A DNA stretch of 64,000 nucleotides from contig JBCDLH010000005.1 of the NCBI GenBank assembly GCA_038745585.1, forward strand, positions 1 through 64,000, in the 5' to 3' direction. Source of the DNA: HLUCCA09 sp038745585. Lineage in GTDB: Bacteria; Pseudomonadota; Alphaproteobacteria; Rhodobacterales; Rhodobacteraceae. Each line of letters begins with the position of its first letter. Within the stretch, counting starts at the first letter, position 1. The translations under genes were made by a program, and so were the position numbers. This document shows positions 53,249 through 60,954 of the stretch, piece by piece. A model generated the notes under the pieces. The model did no database searches. It had not been told where the DNA came from and saw nothing but the letters and a program-made list of their open reading frames with translations.

Positions 53249-53971
53249 ATGCTCACACGCAAGCAGCTCGATTTGCTGGATTTCATTAACAAACGCGTCG
53301 CGCGTGACGGTGTTCCGCCTTCTTTCGATGAGATGCGGGACGCGCTCGACCTTCGGTCGAAATCGGGCATCCACCGTCTGATTACGGCGCTGGAGGAACG
53401 CGGCTTCATCCGGCGCCTCGCCCACCGCGCGCGCGCGATTGAAATCGTCAAACTGCCGGAGACGCTCGGCGGCGCCACGGCATTCGCGCCGCGCGTGATT
53501 GAGGGCGATAAGGACAGCGCTGCGCCGGTGCCAGCGTCCGCGAAAGAGAGCGCTGCTCCAGTGCGCGCGCTGACCGTTACAAGCGCTTCGGTCGAGCTGC
53601 CCGTGATGGGCCGGATCGCCGCGGGCGTGCCGATTGAGGCGATCAGCGAGCGCAGCCAGTCGGTTGCCGTACCGGGCAGCATGGTGGGCGGCGGCCATCA
53701 TTACGCGCTCGAAGTCAAAGGCGACTCGATGATCGACGCCGGGATCAATGACGGCGATGTCGTGGTGATCCGCGAGCAGAACACGGCGGAGAATGGCGAT
53801 ATTGTCGTCGCATTGGTCGAAGGCCACGAAGCCACGCTGAAGCGGTTTCGCCGGCGTGGGTCGGCCATTGCGCTAGAGGCGGCAAACCCAGCTTACGAAA
53901 CGCGCGTATTGCCGGAGGATCAAGTCCAGGTGCAGGGGCGTCTTGTGGGCCTCATCCGCACTTACGCCTAG
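53249..53971 (+). CDS. lexA: LexA repressor
   Basis: A 240-residue SOS repressor. The winged-helix domain (1-65, MLTRKQLDLLDFINKR and a helix-turn-helix in FDEMRDALDLRSKSGIHRLI) is followed by a linker, the Ala125-Gly126 self-cleavage bond in GRIAAGVPIE, and the catalytic Ser160 and Lys198. The linker is longer than in E. coli. It sits after moeA, with its own promoter and SOS array. Confidence 0.98.
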   Translation: MLTRKQLDLLDFINKRVARDGVPPSFDEMRDALDLRSKSGIHRLITALEERGFIRRLAHRARAIEIVKLPETLGGATAFAPRVIEGDKDSAAPVPASAKESAAPVRALTVTSASVELPVMGRIAAGVPIEAISERSQSVAVPGSMVGGGHHYALEVKGDSMIDAGINDGDVVVIREQNTAENGDIVVALVEGHEATLKRFRRRGSAIALEAANPAYETRVLPEDQVQVQGRLVGLIRTYA

Positions 53972-53993
53972 AAACCGCAGGTATGACGCGGCG

Positions 53994-56126
53994 CTATCTC
54001 GCATGCCAAAGCCGCCCGACAGATGGGGTGCGCGCACCGGCGCTGTCGAGGGTTCCGTTCGGACGGGTAGTGAAGGCAAGCGCGCCGCTCAGAGCCAACG
54101 AGGCCGCATCGATTATGGCGCAGGATCCGAGGGCCGGCGTCTCAAGTTCGGTGTTCACGATGACAATGTCAGCGTGACTGCAAGCCGCCGCAGCCCGCTC
54201 TTCCCGGCCCCGCCCGGTGATATGCGCAATGCGCGTATCTTGAACGACGACAAACCTGTTGCCGCTTTCGCCAGTGAAGCCGGGGCGTAGGGCCGCGTCT
54301 TCCTGGCCAGCCACATCGCCATCGTTTTCAAGCCAGATGCGCGCGGAAAACCCATCGCCCCTGCCCTTCGAGAGTGCGCGTCCCTCGGGCCCAAGCACAC
54401 CGATCAGGCCACCGCTCTCTGAGACGAGAAGCACCGGTCGCTCGGCGCCGATCCAAAGCGCGGCGGCGAGGGCGAGCGGCACCATGCCGATCCATCGCAA
54501 CAGGCCTTGCCAGAGGAGTGCGAATAGAGCGCCGATCGACATCAGCGGCAATACCCACGGACCGGGCGCAGCGACAGGCGTCACGGCCCCGTCGAGCGCT
54601 GTGATCCATGCCGCAACGCCGAGCACCCAGGCGAGCCCCCAGCCCATGATCTCGAGCCCAATCCAGCCCAGCCCGAGCGGGGCAAGCAGCGCGGCCGCGA
54701 CGCCGGCGGGCATGATGACGGCTCCCATCAACGGCACAGAGAGCAAGTTGGCGATCAGGCCGTAATCGGTGAACCGGTTGAAGTGGGCCGCAGCATAGGG
54801 CGCGGTTGCGAGGCCCGCAACCAACGACGACAGGATGACCGCACCGACGGGCCAGAGCCAGCGCGGCAGTTGCGGACCCGTCCAATCGCGCACCGCCCCA
54901 AAGGCCGCGACAAGCGCCACGGTCGCGGCGAAAGACATCTGAAACCCCGGACCGGACAGGGCCTCGGGCATCAACAGGAGCACGAGCGTGGCCGCAAGTG
55001 CGACCGATCGCAGGGAGATCGCACGCCGGTCGAGAAGCACGGCGGCAAAAACAACTGTCACCATGATGAAGGCGCGGATCGTCGCGACATTGCCGCCCGA
55101 GAGGGCGAGATAGACAGCGCCCGCGAGCACCGCAGCGATGGCGGCAATCTTTTTCCCGGGCAGCCGCAGCGCGGTGTAAGGCACGAGCGCAAGACCGCCC
55201 CGAAACGCAGCAAAAACGACGCCGGTCAACAGCCCCATATGGAGGCCTGAGATCGCGAGCAGATGCGCGAGGTTGGCCCCCCGCAGGTTCTCTAGCGCAT
55301 CGGGTGGGATTGCGGAGCGGTCGCCCGTGAGGATCGCCGTTGCAACAGCGCCGCGGGCACCTGGAAGCGCCTCTTGGATTGAAGCGGAAAGCGCCATGCG
55401 CGTCCGAAAAAGCGCAAGCGCGGCGCCGCCTTCGATGGGCGCGGCGAGGAGCACCGGCGTGCGGCTATAGCCGACGGCGCCAAGCCGCTCAAACCACGCT
55501 TTGCGCGCAAAGTTGAACCCGCCGGGCTCGACCGGGCCGCCGGGCGGCGAGAGATGCCCCGTCAACATGGCGGTCATACCCGGCTCGGGCCGGATCCCGA
55601 GATCGACCTCAAAGAGGGAAAGGCGGACGCGGGCCGGCGTCCGGGCGGGCGCCACGTCGCGGAGGCGGACCCTGTCCAACGTGATCCGCGGGGCACCCGA
55701 GGCCGCGCGGTCGATCCAGACAACGCGGCCTTCGATAGGACCGTAATAGCGGAATTCGAGGACGGGTGCCGCGACCCAATGCGCCCGCCCCCCAGCGATC
55801 ACAGCACCCGCAGCGACAAGGGCGGCAGCCACCAAGAGCGGCGCGGCCGCCTCGCCGACCCGGCGGGAGAGCCCGAGCATCGCAAGCACGCCCCCGCCGA
55901 GCGCGAGATAGATCGGCGCAGTCGGCTCGCGCGGCAAGGCAAACCAGAGGCCGATGCCAAGGGCAATGCAGATCGGCACCCAATGCAAAAGCGTGCCACG
56001 CTGCCGCAGAAGAGCGTCCGACGCGAGGCGCAGCGCGACGCCACGCCACCCCACCCGCGTCTCTCCCGCGTCGCCCGGCAGCCGCGTCTCGCCCAGACTT
56101 GTCTCGCTCAGATCAGACGCATACAC
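53994..56126 (-). CDS. comEC: ComEC/Rec2 DNA-uptake channel
   Basis: A 710-residue inner-membrane protein that forms the channel for single-stranded DNA uptake. It has an N-terminal DUF4131 region, about ten TM segments, and the competence core with LRGANLAHLLAISGLHMGLL and GFQMSFAATVAL. The soluble C-terminal part lacks the metallo-beta-lactamase HxHxDH, as is usual in alphaproteobacteria. The TTAA-N7-TTAA site (56153-56167) lies 27 bases upstream of the ATG. Converges with lexA, the stops 22 bases apart. Confidence 0.93.
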   Translation of the reverse strand: MYASDLSETSLGETRLPGDAGETRVGWRGVALRLASDALLRQRGTLLHWVPICIALGIGLWFALPREPTAPIYLALGGGVLAMLGLSRRVGEAAAPLLVAAALVAAGAVIAGGRAHWVAAPVLEFRYYGPIEGRVVWIDRAASGAPRITLDRVRLRDVAPARTPARVRLSLFEVDLGIRPEPGMTAMLTGHLSPPGGPVEPGGFNFARKAWFERLGAVGYSRTPVLLAAPIEGGAALALFRTRMALSASIQEALPGARGAVATAILTGDRSAIPPDALENLRGANLAHLLAISGLHMGLLTGVVFAAFRGGLALVPYTALRLPGKKIAAIAAVLAGAVYLALSGGNVATIRAFIMVTVVFAAVLLDRRAISLRSVALAATLVLLLMPEALSGPGFQMSFAATVALVAAFGAVRDWTGPQLPRWLWPVGAVILSSLVAGLATAPYAAAHFNRFTDYGLIANLLSVPLMGAVIMPAGVAAALLAPLGLGWIGLEIMGWGLAWVLGVAAWITALDGAVTPVAAPGPWVLPLMSIGALFALLWQGLLRWIGMVPLALAAALWIGAERPVLLVSESGGLIGVLGPEGRALSKGRGDGFSARIWLENDGDVAGQEDAALRPGFTGESGNRFVVVQDTRIAHITGRGREERAAAACSHADIVIVNTELETPALGSCAIIDAASLALSGALAFTTRPNGTLDSAGARTPSVGRLWHAR

Positions 56127-56152
56127 GAAGCCCGCGCTACGCCAGCAATGGT

Positions 56153-56167
56153 TAAGAGAAGGTTAAC
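56153..56167. promoter_or_regulatory. CtrA-type site TTAA-N7-TTAA
   Basis: TTAA-GAGAAGG-TTAA matches the full CtrA consensus. It lies between the divergent comEC (27 bases upstream of its ATG) and gltX, where the spacer also forms the gltX ribosome-binding site. CtrA is known to control competence genes and gene-transfer-agent functions in Rhodobacterales. Confidence 0.65.
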
Positions 56168-56171
56168 GCCT

Positions 56172-57599
56172 ATGCCCGCCTCCGACGCTTCCCGCCCCGT
56201 GGTGACTCGTTTCGCCCCGTCTCCGACAGGTATGCTGCATATTGGCGGGGCGCGGACGGCACTCTTTAACTGGGTCTATGCCCGGGCCCGCGGCGGGCAA
56301 TTCCTCCTTCGGATCGAGGACACAGATCGTGCGCGCTCGACGCCAGAGGCCACCGAAGCGATCCTCCAGGGGCTGACTTGGCTCGGGCTCGATTGGGATG
56401 GCGACGCGATCAGCCAGGCCACGCGGTCTGCGCGCCATGCCGATGTCGCCCATGCCCTCCTGGCGCGAGGCGCTGCGTATCGGTGCTTTTCGACCCAAGA
56501 GGAGATCGAAGCCTTTCGCGAGAAGGCGCGGGCCGAAGGGCGGTCGACCCTTTTTCGCTCGCCCTGGCGCGATGTGCCGGAGGCCGCGCACCCTCAGGCG
56601 CCGTTCGTGATCCGCATCAAGGCGCCGCGCGAGGGCACCACGCGTGTGGCCGACGCCGTGCAGGGCGACGTCACCTGGCAGAATGACCAACTCGACGACA
56701 TGATCCTTTTGCGTTCCGACGGGACGCCGACCTACATGCATGCGGTCGTCGTCGACGATCATGATATGGGCGTGACCCATGTGATCCGCGGCGACGATCA
56801 CCTCAACAACGCGATCCGTCAGAGCCTCGTCTACAGCGCCATGGGATGGGACATCCCGGTTTTCGCCCATGTGCCGCTCATCCTCGGGCCCGACGGAAAG
56901 AAGCTCTCAAAACGGCACGGCGCGACCGGTGTGCATGAATACGAGGCGATGGGCTATCCGGCGCGTGCGATGCGCAACTACCTCGCGCGGCTCGGCTGGT
57001 CCCACGGGGATCAAGAGTATTTTACCGACGCGGATCTGCGCGCGGTCTTCGATTTTGATGGGATCAACAAGGCGCCGGCGCGCTTTGACTTTAAGAAGCT
57101 CGAAAACCTATCGGGCCAGCACATCGCCGCCATGGCGGACGACACGCTCCTCGACGCCATTGGCGGCTACCTCGCGGCCCGCGAACAGACGCCGCTTTCG
57201 GCAGTGCAGCAAGACGGGCTGCGGCGCGCGATGTACTGCCTCAAAGATCGCGCGAAGACGCTGGGAGAACTGATCGAAAAGGGGTTTTTCGTTCTGTCCG
57301 CGCGGCCCTTTTCGCCAGACGAGAAAGCGGCGAAGGCGCTGGACACGGTATCCCGCGGTATACTGTCCGAATTGACGCTGCACCTGCAAAATGCTAGCTG
57401 GACCCGTGAGGCACTCGAAGAGGCCGTTTCCGCCTTGGCCGACACCCATGGAATGAAGCTGGGGAAGATCGCGCAGCCGCTTCGAGCCGCGCTGTCTGGG
57501 CGCACGGTCAGCCCGAGTGTTTTTGATATGATGCTCGTAATCGGCCGCGAAGAAACGCTCGGCCGGCTGCAAGACGCTGCAGGTTCAGGGGAGATCTGA
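56172..57599 (+). CDS. gltX: glutamate-tRNA ligase
   Basis: A 475-residue class I aminoacyl-tRNA synthetase. HIGH-type PSPTGMLHIGG at residues 17-26, KMSKS-type KKLSKRHG near 250, and the helical anticodon-binding domain at the C-terminus. ATG 56172 follows AGAAGG, shared with the CtrA site. Confidence 0.97.
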   Translation: MPASDASRPVVTRFAPSPTGMLHIGGARTALFNWVYARARGGQFLLRIEDTDRARSTPEATEAILQGLTWLGLDWDGDAISQATRSARHADVAHALLARGAAYRCFSTQEEIEAFREKARAEGRSTLFRSPWRDVPEAAHPQAPFVIRIKAPREGTTRVADAVQGDVTWQNDQLDDMILLRSDGTPTYMHAVVVDDHDMGVTHVIRGDDHLNNAIRQSLVYSAMGWDIPVFAHVPLILGPDGKKLSKRHGATGVHEYEAMGYPARAMRNYLARLGWSHGDQEYFTDADLRAVFDFDGINKAPARFDFKKLENLSGQHIAAMADDTLLDAIGGYLAAREQTPLSAVQQDGLRRAMYCLKDRAKTLGELIEKGFFVLSARPFSPDEKAAKALDTVSRGILSELTLHLQNASWTREALEEAVSALADTHGMKLGKIAQPLRAALSGRTVSPSVFDMMLVIGREETLGRLQDAAGSGEI

Positions 57600-57687
57600 C
57601 GGAGGCTTCCCTCGCCTGTCACCTGACCACCCCGGCCGCTGGCATCCGTCGCTGGCGCCGCGGTTCACATCGAGAGGGACGCCGCCG

Positions 57688-58992
57688 ATGCCTGACACAA
57701 ACCACACCCAAAGGGTTGCCACGCTCACCTTGGCCGACAAGGAGTATGAGCTGCCGATCCTGTCGGGCACGACCGGCCCCGACGTCATGGATATCCGCAA
57801 GCTCTATGCACAGACCGGGCTCTTTACCTACGATCCCGGGTTCACGTCGACGGCGTCCTGCGAGAGCACGATCACCTATATCGACGGCGACAAGGGCGAG
57901 CTTTGGCACCGCGGCTATTCGATCGACCAACTCGCCAGCAAGTCGCACTTCCTCGAGGTCTGCTACCTCATGCTCTATGGCGATCTGCCCTCCGCCGAGC
58001 AGCTTGAGGATTTTGAGAGCCGTGTGACCAACCACACGATGCTGCACGAGCAGATGCAGAACTTTTTCCGCGGTTTCCGACGCGACGCGCATCCGATGGC
58101 GATTATGGTGGGTGTTGTCGGCGCGATGTCCGCCTTCTATCACGACAGTACCGACATCGCCGATCCGTGGCAGCGCGAGGTCGCCTCGATCCGCCTGATC
58201 GCCAAGATGCCGACGATCGCGTCCTGGGCCTATAAGTACTCGATCGGGCAGCCCTTCGTTTATCCGCGCAACGACCTCGACTATGCCTCGAACTTCCTGC
58301 GCATGTGCTTTGCAGTGCCCGCCGAAGACTACGTCGTCGATCCGATCTTGAGCCGCGCGATGGACCGGATCTTTACGCTGCACGCAGATCATGAGCAGAA
58401 CGCTTCGACCTCGACGGTCCGGCTTGCCTCCTCTTCGGGCGCAAATCCCTTTGCCTGTATTGCCGCCGGCATCGCATGTCTCTGGGGCCCGGCCCATGGT
58501 GGGGCGAACCAGGCATGCCTCGAAATGCTGCAGGAGATCGGGACGCCAGACCGCATCCCCGAATACATCGCCCGTGCCAAGGACAAGGAGGATCCGTTCC
58601 GCCTGATGGGCTTTGGGCACCGCGTCTACAAAAACTTCGACCCGCGCGCGACGGTCATGAAGCAATCGGCTGATGAGGTGCTGGAGCTGCTGGGGATCGA
58701 GAACAACCCGACGCTGCAGGTCGCCAAGCAGCTTGAGGAGGCCGCGCTCTCCGATCCCTACTTCTCCGAAAAGAAGCTTTTCCCGAATGTCGACTTCTAC
58801 TCCGGGATCATTCTCGAGGCGATGGGCTTCCCCACATCGATGTTCACGCCGATCTTTGCACTGTCGCGCACTGTGGGTTGGATCAGCCAGTGGAAAGAAC
58901 AATTGTCTGACCCAACGATGAAAATCGGTCGCCCGCGCCAACTCTACACCGGCGCGGCGCTGCGCGATTACGTGGATGTTGAAAGCCGTTAA
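57688..58992 (+). CDS. gltA: citrate synthase
   Basis: A 434-residue hexameric-type citrate synthase, entry step of the TCA cycle. Catalytic histidines lie in HADHEQNAST and in GPAHGGAN, and the acid is in FGHRVYKNFDPRA. Followed by two hairpins. Confidence 0.97.
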   Translation: MPDTNHTQRVATLTLADKEYELPILSGTTGPDVMDIRKLYAQTGLFTYDPGFTSTASCESTITYIDGDKGELWHRGYSIDQLASKSHFLEVCYLMLYGDLPSAEQLEDFESRVTNHTMLHEQMQNFFRGFRRDAHPMAIMVGVVGAMSAFYHDSTDIADPWQREVASIRLIAKMPTIASWAYKYSIGQPFVYPRNDLDYASNFLRMCFAVPAEDYVVDPILSRAMDRIFTLHADHEQNASTSTVRLASSSGANPFACIAAGIACLWGPAHGGANQACLEMLQEIGTPDRIPEYIARAKDKEDPFRLMGFGHRVYKNFDPRATVMKQSADEVLELLGIENNPTLQVAKQLEEAALSDPYFSEKKLFPNVDFYSGIILEAMGFPTSMFTPIFALSRTVGWISQWKEQLSDPTMKIGRPRQLYTGAALRDYVDVESR

Positions 58993-58994
58993 GC

Positions 58995-59049
58995 TTTCCC
59001 GGATCGGGAAACAAATTGGAGATGAGAGGGCCGTCACTCTTGGCGGCCC
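58995..59049 (+). terminator. hairpins after gltA
   Basis: TTTCCCG-GAT-CGGGAAA (58995-59011) is a perfect short stem, and GGGCCG-TCACTCTTGG-CGGCCC-CTTC (59028-59053) follows. The T runs are weak but the position right after the stop fits termination or 3' protection. Confidence 0.6.
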
Positions 59050-59214
59050 CTTCTGCCTTTGGGCGGAACAACACTGAAAACAACGGGTTGGGTCGCGAAG
59101 CTCCGGCCCGGGCCGGACCGCTCGCTCTGGCCTGCCGCTTCCCGCTCAGCCCGCACGTTTACCCCTTAGTAAGACTGTTTTGATCTTGTCGCGCTGTAGA
59201 GTGCGGAGGGTTGC

Positions 59215-59487
59215 ATGGTTCTGGGCTATCTCGTCATCGGCTGGGTTGGGGGCGCGTTCGCCGCCGTGTGGCACCTTGGCTTCGCGGAGGGGTCAATTCT
59301 AGGAGCGATCGGGCTCTTCTATGCGACGGCGCTCATCCTGATGATCGCGTTCGCCGGTCTGACGGCGTGGCGGGCCGCGCGATCAGACCAACGGCGACGT
59401 TCGCAGGAACTGACGTCGCCCGTCCCCGCCCTGCGCCGTCCGGGCGGCTCCGACGCGCCGGCGGCCATCCGACACGGGGCGGTGTGA
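59215..59487 (+). CDS. small two-helix membrane protein, paralogue
   Basis: A 90-residue protein starting MVLGYLVIGWVGGAFAAVW. Two hydrophobic segments and an Arg-rich tail match the protein at 534-827 in the first 58 residues. No named family. It lies between gltA and the enoyl-CoA hydratase (opposite strand). Function unknown. Confidence 0.65.
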   Translation: MVLGYLVIGWVGGAFAAVWHLGFAEGSILGAIGLFYATALILMIAFAGLTAWRAARSDQRRRSQELTSPVPALRRPGGSDAPAAIRHGAV

Positions 59488-59610
59488 CCAGCGGAGGCGG
59501 ACGGGGACGCGAGCAGCGGGAGGCGCACATAACAGCGTCCTCCCCTCGGTCAAACGGCCAGACGCCCGGCGCTTCAGTAGAGTGATCCAGCCCGAAGGCG
59601 TCGCGCCTTG

Positions 59611-60387
59611 CTAACGTCCCTCGAACCGCGCATCGCGCTTTTCTAGAAAGGCCAGCACGCCTTCCTTAAAGTCATAGGTCTGGCCCAGCTCGCCCTGGAG
59701 CTCGGCCTCTAGCAAGAGCTGCTTGTCGAAGTCATTCGCCATCCCTTCACGCAGGGCACGCTTGATGTTGCGATATGTCGCCGTGGGACCCGCAGCCAGG
59801 CTACGCGCACGCTGCCACCACGCCTCGGCAAAGCTTTCCTCCGGCACAGCCTCCCAGATCATGCCCCAATCGGCGGCCTGACGCGCGGGGATCGGCTCGG
59901 CAAAGAGCGCCGCACCCATCGCCCGGGCAAAGCCGACCTGCCGCGGCAGCCAATACGTCCCCCCCGCATCGGGGATGAGACCGATCCGCGCAAACGCCTG
60001 AAGGAACATCGCCGTTTCCGAGGCGATCACAACATCGGCGGCCAACGCTAGGTTGGCCCCCGCCCCCGCCGCTGGGCCGTTGACCGCCGCGATCGTCGGG
60101 ATTCGGCAGTCGGCGATGGCACGGACCATCGGCACATATTCGTCGCGCAGCGTTCGCTCCAGATCCGTTGCCGCAATCGAGCGGCTATCGCCGAGATCCT
60201 GGCCCGAGCAAAACGCCCTGCCCTTGCCGGTTAGGACCAGCACCCGCGCCTCCCCGGACGCGACCCGCGCGGCATGGGTGATCTCGGCGCGCATCTGGGT
60301 CGACAGCGCGTTCATAACATCGGGCCGGTTGAGTTGCACGATCGCGATGTCCTCGCGCACGACATAGCGGATGGCTTCATAGATCAT
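59611..60387 (-). CDS. enoyl-CoA hydratase/isomerase family protein
   Basis: A 258-residue crotonase-fold protein. The oxyanion-hole segments are GKGRAFCSGQDL and AVNGPAAGAGANLALAADVV. The residues after it (IGLIPDAGGTYWLPR) resemble PaaG-type 2-(1,2-epoxy-1,2-dihydrophenyl)acetyl-CoA isomerases, where an Asp replaces the classical catalytic Glu. Either fatty-acid or phenylacetate breakdown is possible. A palindromic operator-like site is 61 bases upstream. Confidence 0.85.
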   Translation of the reverse strand: MIYEAIRYVVREDIAIVQLNRPDVMNALSTQMRAEITHAARVASGEARVLVLTGKGRAFCSGQDLGDSRSIAATDLERTLRDEYVPMVRAIADCRIPTIAAVNGPAAGAGANLALAADVVIASETAMFLQAFARIGLIPDAGGTYWLPRQVGFARAMGAALFAEPIPARQAADWGMIWEAVPEESFAEAWWQRARSLAAGPTATYRNIKRALREGMANDFDKQLLLEAELQGELGQTYDFKEGVLAFLEKRDARFEGR

Positions 60388-60447
60388 GGGCGCCTCACAA
60401 GCTTTGTGCGCAGACTATGGGGTTCGCGGCAGGGGGTCAGCCAGAAC

Positions 60448-60463
60448 CTGACGTAAACGTCAG
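60448..60463. promoter_or_regulatory. palindromic operator-like site upstream of the enoyl-CoA hydratase
   Basis: CTGACG-TAAA-CGTCAG, a perfect 6+6 inverted repeat with a 4-base centre, 61-76 bases upstream of the hydratase start and downstream of ccmH. It shares TGACG-YAAA-CGTCA with the site upstream of fadL (10998-11013). Confidence 0.6.
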
Positions 60464-60471
60464 TTTGGAGC

Positions 60472-60954
60472 CTAGGTCGCGTCGTCGCCAAGGATCGCCT
60501 TCAGCCGCGCCTCTTCCTCGGCGTCGAGGGCGCTCTCCCGTTCAGCCGGCGCGCGCCGGCGCGACCAGACATAGCCGCCGCCGATCCCGAGCGCTGCGAG
60601 AAACATCGCCGGGCCCGCATACCAAAGAAGGATATTCGCGCCATCCGTCGTCGGCCGGAGGAGCGCGTATTCCCCGTATCGCTCGACCACGAAGGCAAGG
60701 ACCTCATCATTGGTGTCGCCCGCAACGAGCCGTTCACGCACCAATAGGCGCATGTCCTTGGCCAAGTCGGCGTTCGACTCGTCAATGGATTCGTTGCGGC
60801 AGACCATGCAGCGAAGCTGTGCTGAGAGCGTGCGCGCGCGCTCTTCGAGGGCCGGATCGTCTAGGATCTCATCCGGGGTCACCGCTGAGGCTGGCCCCAC
60901 GGCGAGGGCCGGCGCCACCGCAAGCAACAGCGCTAGGGCCACTGCGCGCATCAT
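60472..60954 (-). CDS. ccmH: cytochrome c maturation protein CcmH (CycL)
   Basis: A 160-residue thiol-reductase-like subunit that reduces apocytochrome cysteines before haem attachment. The signal/anchor is at residues 4-25, the redox pair C49 and C52 in LRCMVCRNESI, and a second TM near 110-132. Its start overlaps the ccmF stop (ATGA). Confidence 0.96.
   Translation of the reverse strand: MMRAVALALLLAVAPALAVGPASAVTPDEILDDPALEERARTLSAQLRCMVCRNESIDESNADLAKDMRLLVRERLVAGDTNDEVLAFVVERYGEYALLRPTTDGANILLWYAGPAMFLAALGIGGGYVWSRRRAPAERESALDAEEEARLKAILGDDAT

Noticed and set aside
59638..59650. TTCTAGAAA inside the enoyl-CoA hydratase as a third copy of the 22-bp palindrome
   Set aside because: Only the 10-bp core is symmetrical and it is coding sequence.
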